Origin: Epiperipatus broadwayi
Lineage: Eukaryota; Onychophora; Udeonychophora; Euonychophora; Peripatidae
Reading direction: 5' to 3'
Length of the DNA stretch: 64,000 bases
NCBI GenBank assembly: GCA_028023455.1
Contig: JAQFVV010006199.1
Span: 5,282,972-5,346,971, forward strand
Shown here: one piece after another, positions 13,483 to 26,069 of the stretch
Position numbering within the stretch: the first letter of the stretch is position 1
Layout: each line of letters begins with the position of its first letter
The notes under the pieces: model-generated
Seen by the model: the letters and a program-made list of their open reading frames with translations, nothing else
The model's database searches: none
Told to the model about the DNA's origin: nothing
Program-made: the position numbers and the translations under genes

Positions 13483-13553
13483 GTGTTGGTGGCCTAACGG
13501 TTAGCATAGCTGCCTTCCAAGCAGCTGGCCTGGGTTTGCTTCCCGGTCAACAC
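13483..13553 (+). tRNA. tRNA-Gly(UCC) gene or recent pseudogene
   Basis: A 71-nt sequence folds as a cloverleaf. The acceptor stem GTGTTGG/TCAACAC is fully paired with one G-U. The anticodon stem GCTGC/GCAGC is perfect around loop CTTCCAA, giving anticodon UCC. The T stem CTGGG/CCCGG pairs with one G-U. The A box TGGCCTAACGG fits the consensus. The T loop TTTGCTT departs from TTCRANY at C56 and A58, which also damages the B box, and no T-run terminator follows at once (the first long T run is near 13588). It may be a functional but diverged gene, a tRNA pseudogene, or the head of a tRNA-derived SINE. Confidence 0.75.
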
Positions 13554-16036
13554 TTTGACATATAAAAAAAAATATGTGGAGGTAATCATTTTTTTTCTTT
13601 ATAAGATCTTTGTAATAGCTGACCCTTGGGGCTCTATAATGAAAAATAACTTTTACCTTACAATTATTAATTTTGAAGAACATTACACAATTTATAGCAA
13701 ATCATAACTAGTTAAACGATAAGATCCCCCCCCCTCTTCAAATAGCCTTTACAGTAATGAGTGCAGTAATTATCAAAGTCTTAATACATAACAAAAGATT
13801 AAAAAAATAACAGGCATTCTTTTATTATTTTTAAAATTATATCAAAAATTAACTAAGATTTTATTTTGGCAGTCAAAACAACTTTTGTATTAACAATATT
13901 AAATACTGAATTATTAATTAATCTTGTTTTGAAAAATATTTTTAATTAAAAAAAACATTGATCCTAAAAAATGTCTAAACAGATCTTTTTATTTCTGATA
14001 TTAAACTAGAATAATAAAAACAGAATTATAAAAACAGTTTTATTTAAAACTGAAAAAATTATTTATTTAAGAGAATATTTTGTAAGGAAAAATGATTTTA
14101 ACATTTGAAGTTATGATTTGCCTAATAAAAACTTTAAAAATTATTTATTACATCAATGTTTATAAAATTTAAATTTTCACACATTTAGATTCACACATAC
14201 ATGCAAAAATGATTTGCTGCATCAGAATATGAGCGTACATAAATATACCTATAAGATGTTTGAATGTATATACTATATACAATGTTTGAATAAAGTTAAA
14301 CAAATTATTTTTTCAATTTCTTTGCTACTCACTTCTCTGTCTTTGCTTCATATCTGTAACTCACTATGAAACCATATGCAGTAATATATATAATATATAT
14401 ATATGTACATTGTACCATTATTTTGGATACTATGTGTATTAGCATTAATTTAAAAGAAAATTATATTTAAAAATATAATTTTAATACAAATTTAGTAGAT
14501 TTTTAAAAAAAATTTAATAAACAATAGTTATTATATTTATGTAGCTACTCTAGTGAAAAAAAAAAAACTACATGCCGATTTGGTTTTTTGATAAAAACAA
14601 AATCAGACCGCAATTAACTGTAATTAAAAGAAAATGTGAGATGTGACATTTGTTCAACTCTAATTAAAGATGACCAATTGAAACTGATTGTCAAGATGAA
14701 CTTGGTAAATAAGAGAATGTGAAAATTAATGGACAAAAAAAAAATAAAGTTGGGGGAAGTTAAATCTGAACAATATAAAAAAAGGAAAGGTGTAAACAGG
14801 ACCTGTGCGATGGACTCTGACTTTTGAATGTAAAAAGAAAGCACAATCCACAGAGAGTATTTGTATTCTTATTTTGATGCTTATTCTTATTCGCATTCTT
14901 ATTTTATTCTTATGCTGCTTCTGAAATAACAGGGTTTTTTTTTTGCACTGCTGCATAAAATTGTTGGAGGATTCTGAAGAAAGAAAGTGCATGCATATTC
15001 ATTATCTACGGATTTGATCTTAATCAAATACATTGCTAAATGGATACAATTGCCAATGCTTCCTTCTTCGCCTGAAGTAGATAGAATGTTTTGATTCCAG
15101 TGCCATGCCTACTTAAGGATCAAATCCCGAACAAACCAATAAAAATAAACCTACCCCAACTTTACTGAATGGATCTCGCAGAAAAAAAATCCATGGCCAT
15201 GGCATACCACATCTAGTATTAGTTTATCAGAAAGTTCTAGTAAGATAAATAAGAATTGTATATTCATGTTCTGATTTTAACTAAAATAGACAAATTCTTA
15301 ATACATGAACTGAGCTAGTATTTAATATTAAGGACTTTAGAACCAAGTTAATATTCATAATTAATATGGTTATTTATAACTTTTAGATATTAATGAGTTA
15401 TTTGTAACAATACTACATTTATATAGGTGTGTGTTTTATGTTAATGCTAATAATCTGTCATAGGGTAGAATTAATAAATAAATTTATAATTCTAATCTTT
15501 GCTTATTTGTTTATTAAATTTACGTATTAAGCGCCAGCTAGCAATCTTCCTTTTAGAGTTTCTCATTTATAAATGCCAATACGCTTGATTAATAAATCTT
15601 TGTACATCAAAGCTGATACAAGAACTGGTGGGACATTTTAGTCTCAATTAATTAACTATGTGGCAGGTACTTTATGGACATTGTCCATTAAGCACTGATA
15701 TCCAGAAATAATAAATAAATAAAAAAAATTGCCATTAGTCATAATTTGCTCTGACATTATATATATGCGTGTGTGTGTGATGGATTCTTAGGAATAGATT
15801 AACCAGAAAATACAGCCGAGTTTTTTTTAACATTTATTTCTTTTTGAATAGAGAAAGGGAAGCAAGATTTGGTTAATCATATATGCTTGTAAATAGAGTA
15901 TGTAAAAGTGCATAAAACCCTAAAAGGATGCTGACAGGGATACTATTCCTAAAGTTATATATAATATTCATCGTTTTTGTAAAAAAAATTGTATATTAGT
16001 CTGAGTAGTTGAGCTTAAATGAAAAAATAAAATTTT
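13554..16036. other. AT-rich stretch with an unclassified mixed-composition patch
   Basis: Mostly AT-rich. Between about 14600 and 15230 composition is less skewed and words such as CCATGGCCATGG and CAAATCCCGAAC appear. Translation of both strands gave no domain I recognise, so this patch may be an unknown old repeat. Confidence 0.4.
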
Positions 16037-16330
16037 ATAAAAGTAGAGTCAAAAAAATATTTTAGTTCTACTTTATATATCCATGAAAAGGATACAGGCC
16101 ATAGCATTAGTTCTGATGAGACTAAGGTTGTCTTCTTTGAAAGAAATGAAATCAAAAGAAGAATTAAAGAATCATTATTATTAAAATTTTATGATTTTGT
16201 TTAAATTCTTTTAATATTAAAGGCATGTGGGATGTAATTGGGAATTGTGGGAAATAGTACATATTTCTATGTTTTAGTACTTTGCACATGATAAGTCTGC
16301 TTTGGCAGGAAAAACATTGGTTGTGGACTA
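16037..16330 (+). pseudogene. Penelope-like element C-terminal fragment (GIY-YIG tail)
   Basis: An open stretch from 16082 to about 16204 begins HEKDTGHSI and includes ETKVVFFERNEIKRRIKE, then SLLLK. This matches the well-conserved region at the end of the GIY-YIG endonuclease of Penelope-like retroelements: a His, a TGH motif about five residues on, an E-R-N block and a K/R-rich RIKE helix. A stop follows; further on, GIVGN is shared with the copies at 57 kb. The upstream reverse transcriptase is not recognisable here. The fragment is truncated on the 5' side. Confidence 0.72.
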
Positions 16331-16544
16331 GAGTTTTTTTTTTTTTTAGCTAGTCTTGTTTAATTTTGAATTTGAGCTAACTTTAATTATTTTATTGACT
16401 AGTTTGATTTTAGTCTTAATATTTATAATATACATATTTATAATGACACAAAGATTTTTATTGGTTACAGATGTAAATATTATACTTTGTGTGTGTATAT
16501 ATATATGTACATTTTGAATTGAATATTTTTATGGATTGTTACTA

Positions 16545-17712
16545 TAATAAAGAATAGAAATGATGAGATAATATCCATGTAAATAGAAAGAACCTTTAAC
16601 CTTTGATGTTACCAAAAAATTATCAATTATTGCTCATTAAGAATCTGGCCAAAACAGTTTTTTCATGAACCTATAATAGCTTTTCTGTTTGAGTTTTCTT
16701 TGACTTCAAACCCAAGTTTTTATATGGATTTAAACCTAGAAAGCTGTTTTTATAAGTATGAGAATGTAAAAAATAGAATATATCTTGACATTCTGCAAAT
16801 AATATTTTAAACTTATCCAAAAAGTTATATACATTAAATTAAAGATTTCCATGTTATTATAATAAAAAAATAGCAATAAGATAATATGCAAGTAAATAGA
16901 AATAACCTTAAACCTTTTATTTTACCAAAAAATTATCAATTACTACTAATTGGCAATCCCTGACATCAAACCAGTTTTCATTAAACTTATAATAGTTCTT
17001 TTGTTTGAGTTTTTTGTTAAAGTAAAATGAGCCCTCTTTTACTTCAAACCCAAGTTCTTATATTGGATTTAAACCCAAAAATCTATTTTTTATTCTTTAT
17101 TATAACAACAATCCATGGAAATATTTAATTCAACACATACAATTCTTTGGATAAGTTTAAAATATTATTTGCAAAATGTTAAGAAAGATACTATTTTTTT
17201 ACATTCTCATACTTATAAAAATAGCTTTTTGGGTTTAAATCCATATAAGAACTCAAACAAATAAGTTATTATAGGTTTAATGAAAAACCTGGTTTAGCTT
17301 TAGAAAGTCAATTAATAGAAAGTGATAATTTCTAGGTAACATTGAAGGTTAAAGGTTATTTCTATTTACATGGATATTATCTCCTCATTTCTATTCTTTA
17401 TTATAATAATACTCCATGGAAATATTTAATTCAACATATACATCTCTCTGGAGAAGTTTAAAATAATATTTTCAGAATATAAGGAAAGATGCTATTTTTT
17501 TACATTCTCACACCTATAAAATATAACTTTCTTAGTTTAAATATATATAAGAAGAAATTGGGTTTAAAGTAAAAAAAAAAAAAACTCTTTTGCTTCAACA
17601 AAAAAATCAAACAAAAGAGCCATTGTAGGTTCAATGAGGTTTGGCTTCAGAATTTGTCAATTAGTAGTAATTGATAAGTTTTTGGTAATATCACAGGTTA
17701 AATGTTATTTCT

Positions 17713-17715
<3 letters not shown>
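16545..17715. repeat. Four-unit inverted repeat cluster (two forward, two reverse)
   Basis: A unit of about 270-310 bp occurs twice forward (about 16545-16830 and 16855-17090) and twice in reverse complement (about 17090-17395 and 17395-17715). Shared landmarks are AAATAGAAATAACC, TTATCAATTACTAC, CATTAAACCTATAATA and GGGTTTAAATCC. No coding sequence. The forward-forward-reverse-reverse order resembles hammerhead families A and B, but I could not find an intact hammerhead core here. It ends against an (AC)n(AT)n microsatellite. Confidence 0.7.

Positions 17716-17717
<2 letters not shown>

Positions 17718-17771
<54 letters not shown>
17718..17771. repeat. Compound microsatellite (AC)n-(AT)n
   Basis: About 12 AC repeats followed by about 14 AT repeats. 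The ORF reading THTHTHTH then IYIYIY across it is an artefact. Confidence 0.95.
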
Positions 17772-20700
17772 CTTACACACAAACTTAACACAAACATATT
17801 TAAAGTCTACAGATATGTACATGAATATACAAACAAATATAAGTTTGTTTTTGGTATATTTTCATTCCATTTAATTGTGTTATATTGACCAAGTGTTTTT
17901 ATGGAGGGAAAAAATTCTAATATTATCAACCACTTTTAAATTATCACATATATAATAATCTAGTAAGGTAATTTACAGAAATTGGTCTATATTTCTTTTT
18001 ATGTAAAATGTCAAATCTATATTGATCAATCATAATGTATAAATTGTTTGCAAATTCACCAGTATAATGATGTAAGCATCTTGCATTCTATTAAATATAT
18101 CAAATTTTTATTTTTGATATTGAAATGTTGAGAGATAAATTATTTCAGTTATTGATGGTATTATATTTTTTGATCATTTTTGTAATATGTTTACATGTAA
18201 GTCCTCTCCCTTCATTGAATAAAACAATCCCTTTTTTGATGTTGAATTATTAGAAAGATTGTTTAAAGTTATTAGACTTTATGTACTTTAGGATTTAAGT
18301 TAGATAATTTTTAAATAACTTGTGAAATTTAATATTAATAAATTGCTCTTAAAAGTAAGAATTAATTGGAAGAATATTTAAAATATTTTTTCTTGTGTAA
18401 TTAAAAAAAAATCTTTTCAAATTTTAATGTTGCATTTTTCAACAATATATTGGTATATTTTTAAGTTTATTATATAAAAGTTTAATATTTTGTTGATGTT
18501 TTTATTACTGAAAATTTCATTAATCTTTATAAATTTACTGAAAAGAATATTAACTGTTGAGTATGATAATATTGTTGGCTGTAACAGTCCATTGGTTTTT
18601 ATAAACATCAATTGTAAGAATGTTATTAATAAAAACAATTTTAACATGAAGAAAATGGATGTTTGTCTTAAATAATTTTATTATAAATCTATGATTTTGT
18701 TAAAAATATGATTTTCTAAATCCATCAATGAAAATTCACCAAAATCTTTTGCAGTTTTATAATTTAGATATTTTCTACATTTAGTTCCAGTTTCTAAAAA
18801 ACAAACAATTTCTGTCTTAAATATTACTATTAATTTTTATTTTATGAATTCATATTGAAAATGCTATATTTTAAACAAACATTCTTTGACAACAGTTTTT
18901 TAAAAATGCATAAATAATTATTAACTTTTTTTAGATTAATAATTATAATATTTTTTAAAATCATAATTATAGACTTTTTAAATAACAATTAAATAATTTT
19001 TTTACTATTTATACCTGCACAATCTTTTCTTTTCATTTAACAGCTAAATTTCTCCACTCATGTACAAAATCTATATAATATGTTGGATCTTTAAAAACTA
19101 TAGTTTTTTAAAAACCAATATATTGTATAATTCTATATAGTGGGGGAGGGGGGTATGTAAATTACTTTTAATATGCTTTTCAATGAAATAGATTTTGTCT
19201 AAATATAAAATACCAATGATAATATATCTTATGAAAATTCACAGTATAAGTGATGTAATTCAAAAAAGCACTTTAGCAACAGTTTTTAAATAAGTATGTA
19301 AATGGTTACTAATCATTTTTATAATGTTAAATAATTATCAATTTTCTTAATTCTAAAAAACGATTTTTTTTTATAATAAAAGACATATAAAAGATCACGT
19401 ATCTTTTACTATTTACAGATGCAGAATATTTTCTGTTATATATTTTTTTCCAATAATTTCAGCATTATAATAAAAGTATAAGAATAATAATTATGCTTTT
19501 TAACATATATATATATTTTAAGAAGACAATTGTATTTGTTTGTAAGGTTTGAAAATTATAACCTAAAGGAATCGAAAATTATGTACATTACTATGATCAT
19601 ATGACTTTCAAATCTTAGCTACAATTGTTTTAAGAAAGACTATTATTTTTATAGATAATTAATTCATAGCCAAACATAAAGTTATTTATTTATAAATAGT
19701 ATTCAACTATTTATGACTGAAGGATAAAATTTTACGTTAATATAAACTGATCCAATGAGAGATATTTATTAAAGAAAAATGTCATTTTAATATTATAAAA
19801 AATTTAGTATTTATGAGTGAAAACTAAATTCATGATTTATCTTTTATTTTGTTGAAGTATAAGAGTTGTTTTCTGCTCAAAGTATTGTTTTAATTGCTCA
19901 GTGGATACTATAATCAAGTAGTAACATTTATCCTTGATGATGTCATTTGCAATTATTTACCACTGTCAATTTTAAAATCATGGCATAACTTTATTAAACT
20001 ATTACATCATTATTATGTATGTATACACATTATTGTAATCAAAAATAAGGCTCTATTTATTTTACTAAAAAAATAATAAAATAACAATGGAATTAAAAAT
20101 AAAAAAATAATTATTTAATAAATGCATAATTAAATCTAAATTTTAATACAATTCAAATTGAATTTTTTAAAAGTGTAATTGCACTAACATGAAAAAATAA
20201 CTGTTTATTTTAAACTAAAAATTAAAATTTGTTTTATTAAAAGTTTTATAATACAAAACAAGTGAACTTTTCATAATAAAAGTTGAATTATAAAACAGCT
20301 ACCAAAGTGTTAAACGTAATCGCTGGAACAATGTAAATAATTAAAAAAATATTTGCAATCATTCCTATTTTAATCAAATATAAAACAAAAATGATTAATA
20401 TTTTTCTTATTTTCTTATATATATAAACTTTCCCCAGAGATCTAAAGTTTAATAACCACTAATTTATATTTGTGGTTAATAGAGCAGTGAATGAAAATAA
20501 TATGCCAAATATTTACATAGATACACACTAGCAAAGACAATTTTCCAACCTCCTTTCAAAAAAAACAAAATAAAACAAAAACAAATCAATAATAATAATG
20601 CTTTTGTTCTTTCTATAAATATGCTTTAATAAAAACTTATTTACATTACAAAATAAGAAAAGCTTGATAATAAATGAATATGATATTCATCTCCAGCATA

Positions 20701-21418
20701 TATTTTTTAAATTTATGTAATCACTAAAAGATTATATTGTATGAAATATTATGAAATAAAAAAGCTTGTTGAGATAAAATAAATAAAATTTAATTATTTG
20801 GAAAGACATATGATGTTTAGGCACCAAAATGGTAGATAGAATTTTGATCCAGAAATCTTTAGCATTGCATTCATTGTGCTATTTCTGCCCTAAACTGCAC
20901 AAAGCCACATGCAAAATTGTTTTTATATGCTTTTATTTAACTTGCTCTGTTTATCTGGTAGTATAAAATTTCAAATACAATTTTCATCCATTTTCTAATT
21001 TCTGATCTAGTTGAAACTTTGCATGTATATGTGTTTTCCTGATGACAAAACATTTTTTTAGAGTTTGCAAACAGTTTAAGTTAAAAATGAATGAAAATTA
21101 AAAATTTTAATTTTACATGTTGTTGCAAGAAATATCTAGCAGTGTTCCTTTTAATTTAAAATTGAATGATTAATTGAAAACTACTTTCAATAATTCAATG
21201 TTACATAAAAATAAAAAGTAAAAAATAAAACATTTAAAAAATGGGAAGAAACTTTTCTCACATAAATACACTAAAAACTGCAAATAATATCCATTTTTTT
21301 ATATCAATGCTATAATACCCATTTTCTTATATTTAATGCCAATTGGTTGACATTGGTATAAGAAATTGAATATTATTTGAAATTTATTTAAATGATTCTT
21401 TACTCAATGCTATTATTT
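17772..21418. other. AT-rich non-coding stretch
   Basis: No recognisable gene. A small imperfect hairpin lies near 19067-19139, followed by a short G run (19142-19152). The blocks 18750-19010 and 19170-19450 share several words and may be an old tandem duplication. The ORFs at 18417-18675 lie on both strands of the same AT-rich sequence and have no domains. Confidence 0.45.
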
Positions 21419-21586
21419 GTGAAAGCTGAAAAATATCACATGATCATCATTTTCTATGTTTATACACACTGTTAAAACAATGACAAACTCACCGTACAGT
21501 AGTGTGACCCAATACAAGCAATAGCAATCAGTGGATGCAAAAGGATTTGTGCATAAAATTCCTATCTAGTGCCTACTCATTCAACA

Positions 21587-21628
21587 TATCCAGACTAGCT
21601 TCTAGTGTGAGACTTTCATCAGTGAGGA
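21587..21628 (-). ncRNA. Hammerhead ribozyme motif (A2 left arm)
   Basis: Minus strand: TCCTCA, intact CTGATGA, a weakened stem II, GAAG in place of GAAA, TAGTC, then TGGATA. Stem I is partly lost. Confidence 0.6.
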
Positions 21629-22077
21629 GCTTTGGATTTGAGAGTCCTGCACCTAGATCTTAGAATCACAACCATCCAGCAGCCCCTTTTATTCTTTTAG
21701 TTACCAATAAAGCTATGAGTTCAAAATAAAAACATCCATTGTTTGCATACTGTAAGAAGAGTTTGTCATTATTTTAACAGTTTGTGTAAACATAGGAAAT
21801 GATGATCATATGATGTTTAATGGTTAATACCACTCTTATCCATGGGATTATGGTGACTATGGTTATTAAAGAACTAATGACAACAAAATATAGAGATACT
21901 AAACTGGGTTCAGATCTGTATGACTATACAAGAGAATAAGCTTGGTTTGAAAATATAATGTGTTTTCATTTTGATCTCATAGCTTTATAATTAATTAAAA
22001 AGGGTAAAAAGTGGCTGCTGGAAGATTGCATTAGATCCTAAAATCTAGGTGCATTGCTCTCAGATCCAAGATTCTGG

Positions 22078-22119
22078 CCCTCACTGATGAAAGTCACAAG
22101 CAAAAAACTAGTCTGAGGA
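22078..22119 (+). ncRNA. Hammerhead ribozyme motif (A2 right arm)
   Basis: CCCTCA and TGAGGA form most of stem I. CTGATGA is intact, stem II is weak, the second core box reads AAAA, and CTAGTC precedes the cleavage site. Confidence 0.6.
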
Positions 22120-22240
22120 TATTGGATGAATAAGCCTTAGATAAAGGTTTTATGCAAACCTTTTTGTATCCATTGACTATTGTGGCTTGCACTGGGTCAC
22201 TTTACTGTATGAACCATTTGTCACCGTGAAAGCTGAAAAA

Positions 22241-24890
22241 AATGTATTTTTTTAGTTTTTAGAGAATTTAAGTAAATAAAAATATTTTTTATTCTTTTTA
22301 AGTTTTTTTAATTTTTATTTTCAGTTGAAAGAATGTTTTCTATGTTTATTTTTATTGAAAGCATTATTATCATCTTAGAGAACTTAATGCTTCTTTATAA
22401 GACATGACAATATTCATCTAGACTCTGCTCATATATTATATAATTTTACCTCACATTACAGACAAGTTAGCAGCTGTTAAGGTGGTTCTATACTCAATTA
22501 AAAAGATTGAATTTTTATTATTTTGTTAAATCATTGTATATATTTTTAATTATGTAAAAGATTGTTAAATAACATTTTTTTAAAAATCTCACAAAATTAA
22601 TAATATCTTCTTAACAGATATGTATATATTAATAGTAAGATTTGTAAAAAAACAATGATATTGTTTATAATTTTTATCTGTTCAAAATATAATTATATGT
22701 ATACTAATTAACTATATAGAACATTATAATTGAACCATAAGTATGTGTTTTATCTGTCATATTATGAAATAAAATAAGTGAAATCTGCTTAATACAAATA
22801 AGATTAAAGTCGACTGTAATGTGTAGCTAGTGATGGTGGGTTTAGATGGTTCTCTGAAATTGATCCTGTCATTCTTATTTATATTATGCAGTTCAGAATT
22901 AAGGTACAACATTTTATATGTTAATTAAATAATGAACCAATGTTAGACATTTAATTGAATTCATTTATAATAAAAATATATTTTAAATGTAATAGTATTT
23001 TTTTGCTTTTTTCAATTACAGTTGGTCAATTTACTTGCATTGATTTTGTTCAAAATGGTAATAAAGTAAAATTCAAATAAATAGATGATATTGAAACGAA
23101 TAATCCATTTTATCATCAAATGTGATTATCTCATGAAATTATAAAACATTTCATTTTATTAATATTTATCTAAATAAATTAAGAACTAAATTTAACACTT
23201 CTGTTGAACAAAACATTTTCTATTAAATAAAAAAAATAGTGTTAGCATCAAATGGATTTCTGTAATATGTTTTTTTATCTTAAAAATGATTTAGAATTTA
23301 AAATTCAATAAACTATTTTCCATAATTCATTTTTAGAATTTTTCCATTACAGTACTTCAAAAATACTGCAGCTGAATAAAAAGAAAAACAAAATTTTAGT
23401 TTGAATATTATTTTTTAGATAAATTATATAGATGTAAAAATATTGTAATTATTCTTTTATTCTATATTAACTTTATGCAATAATTTATGTTTAAACAACC
23501 CATATGAAAATTTTAATCTTTAAAATTTAAAAACTGGAAAAAATCTTAACAAGATAAATATATAATTAAGCATAAGATCAAATGATGGGCAAAAGTCATC
23601 ATTTAGAAGATTTAAATATTGTATATATCGTTGAATCTATTATGTTTCTAGGTTGACTGATAATTCATTATCCGCTAATACATAAAATGTGTGTTTTATA
23701 TGAACTCATGAGAAATTTTGTAGGGAAAAAAATTAGGATACTATTAAATGTGTACATATTTTCAGTTTGTGAATTGTGATTTAAACATAATAAATTTCTT
23801 TACTATTTAGATCAATGAATATTCCAATAGCTTTAATATTTATACAAATAGGCTATTGGATATGGAAGATACACCTTAAGCTAGCTATAGCTTAATATTG
23901 TTTATATAAACAATATTGCAGTAATAAAGTTTATAATATGCTGTTATGCTTTAGGGACCATTAACATAGCTTTTTTAATGTGTATTTTAACAGTAAGTTT
24001 AAAATATAAAGTTAATTGCAAGATTATAGAATGTAAGGTCAGAAAAAATATTATTTAAGAGCTATTAGCATATTTTTTCAATGCCTGTGATCATACGTTT
24101 ATACCGAGTTAATGATAAAATTCTATAAATTATTTATAATAAAAAATATTGAATTTCAATTTTGTTAAATATGAAACTAAGATTCATTAGATATTTACAT
24201 ATTTGTCAATCTTTAAAAAAAATAACCACTTAGCTACATAGAGGGTACTTTTATCTTATAAATATAAATTTAAAACAGCTATTTATTATAATAATTATAG
24301 GTTGTTATATTGTATATGTGGATTATACATTAATTATTTTTTTAAGTAAAGCATCACTTATAAAGTATTCCAAAGTCTTCACTTGATATTTCATCTTTCC
24401 TTCTTTACTAAACCTTTAAATAAAGGGTCTCTATCTTTATATATATTTTGATACAAATTACTACAACAAAAAACACTCCTAAATTCAGTTTGTTCCTGCA
24501 GTTACTTTTGAGATCAAAATTCTCTGTAAATGTGTTATAATGATTTTAATAATGTGAATTGATGGTAGATATATATTTTTTCATCATTTTTAAATATTAA
24601 TATTACTGCATTCATCAATTATAGGTATATTTTTATTGTTAGATACTTCTCCATTTCTACATCTGCTTTTTTAAAGATAATAATAACTCCATCATTTCCA
24701 TAACTTTTTCATTCTTTATAAATTTAATTGCATGCCACAACTCTTTATTTAAAATACTTAGCATTTAAAAATATATTAAGCATAAGAAATGGTGATCATG
24801 TGATGTTTAACATTTTAAAAGATATGTTTATAATTGTTAAAGTTATTTTATTTTCTTATTCTATTATAATTCTGATTGAAAATTAAAAAT
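22241..24890. other. AT-rich non-coding stretch with a family A end fragment
   Basis: No gene recognised. At about 24777-24815 the sequence AAGCATAAGAAATGGTGATC followed by ATGTGATGTTTAAC is the inverted terminal block of hammerhead family A, without the rest of the element. Confidence 0.5.
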
Positions 24891-24892
24891 TA

Positions 24893-25335
24893 CTAATATT
24901 CATCATCATTTTCAACAATTATCAATCCACTACAGAATGAGTCTCTCCAAGTTCAATCCATATTCTCTGATCTCTAGCCTCTTTTTTTCATGTCCCCCTA
25001 GCATATTTCCTTATTTCATTCATCCACCTCACATGCAGTCTCTTTCTAGTTCTTTGACAATCTCTTGAAATCCACTTTAAGATTTTAACTGTTTATCTAT
25101 TATCACTTCTTTTAACAATATGTCCAGTCCAACTTCATTTAAGTCCCTTAATTCTTTCAATGATGTCAGTAACATCTGTTTATTCTCTCACCCATATATT
25201 TTATTTTTGATCTCTTCTTGTTACTCCTAACATACATCTTTCCACACTTTGTTGAATGATCTGAAGTTTCTGTGTTGCACTTTTGTTATGTCCAAGTCTC
25301 AGATCCATAAATAAGAACTGGAATGCACATTTATT
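24893..25335 (-). pseudogene. RTE-clade LINE 3' end (C-terminal domain and tail)
   Basis: On the minus strand the translation reads LIYGSETWT near 25320, then RINRC, a tract ending RTRKRLHVRWMNEIRKYARG near 25000, and KRLEIREYGLNLERL. This is the diagnostic C-terminal segment of RTE/BovB-type endonuclease-reverse transcriptases (YGSETWT, then W-G-H and R-P-P-x-R-W-x-D-E-I-R-K blocks). Several frameshifts and stops interrupt it. The 3' end runs into a short ATGATGA-type tail (CATCATCAT on the plus strand near 24901), as is usual for RTE insertions. The rest of the element is missing, as expected for 5' truncation. Confidence 0.82.
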
Positions 25336-25339
25336 AAAA

Positions 25340-26008
25340 AAACCTGTCCATATTTTCTTATAATATTAAGTTATTTCTATCAAAAGCACTCCAACCAAGT
25401 TTAATTCTATGATTAATTTAATTATTGTTTTAAATATTATTTTTCAAAATTCATTAAATGATTCCACAGACTTTGGATGATAGATTGTAATAATGTTAGA
25501 GTAAATAATATTTAAAAACCTACAATTAAAGAGTTTTGCAACTATTTATATATTTACATACTGCATTAATATTATCTTTTTTCTTGTATCACTTTTAAAA
25601 ACCCTTTAAGATATTTATTTCATAATTACCAAGTGAACTTTAAATGACATTGTTATCAAACTATTACATAGTAATAATGGCAATAACTGTTTCCCTATTA
25701 AGATTTCAAGGATAACTTGTCTCACTGTTTCACAATCTAGGATCTTATAGATAACAGTTTAAATAATCACAGAGGTAAATGAAAGCATTTAGTTAAATAA
25801 TCACTATACATATTTATTTTAAAGATATTTTGCAAAAAAAAAAAAAAGATTTTTACAGTAGTTTTAAATATCATCATAATTTAAAATATTTTCTGAGAAT
25901 AATATAATGAAATCATTTATGCAAAAGAGTTACAAAAAAGGTACTTAATTAAAAATGAATGAAATAAAGTTACATATATGTAATAAGATCATAATTAATA
26001 TATTATTC

Positions 26009-26069
<61 letters not shown>

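Larger units (their letters stand above)
21434..22225. mobile_element. Hammerhead family A, copy A2 (long form)
   Basis: Flanked by the identical 15-bp direct repeat GTGAAAGCTGAAAAA (21419-21433 and 22226-22240). The left arm starts TATCACATGATCATC. Internal sequence follows, then an inverted terminal block near 21763-21830, an inverted internal block and an inverted arm to 22225. The right end again stops at the internal ACAAACTCACC-equivalent point, matching the A1 boundary. Two hammerhead motifs point towards the centre. There is no coding capacity. Confidence 0.8.

Noticed and set aside
15100-15140. Possible Pol III B box (GTTCGGGATTTGATCC on the minus strand)
   Set aside because: Spacing inside the box is wrong and no A box or tail is near.
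16108-16150. CTGATGAGAC followed by GAAAG, a hammerhead-like word pair
   Set aside because: It lies inside the conserved PLE coding motif (SSDETK), the spacer between stem II and GAAA is wrong, and no stem I can be drawn.
16550-17400. AATGATGAG or AATGAGGAG with ATAGAAA as hammerheads in the four-unit cluster
   Set aside because: C3 is absent from all units and no stem II or III can be formed.
17634-17888. 84-codon ORF on the plus strand
   Set aside because: It translates an (AC)n(AT)n microsatellite and its flanks.
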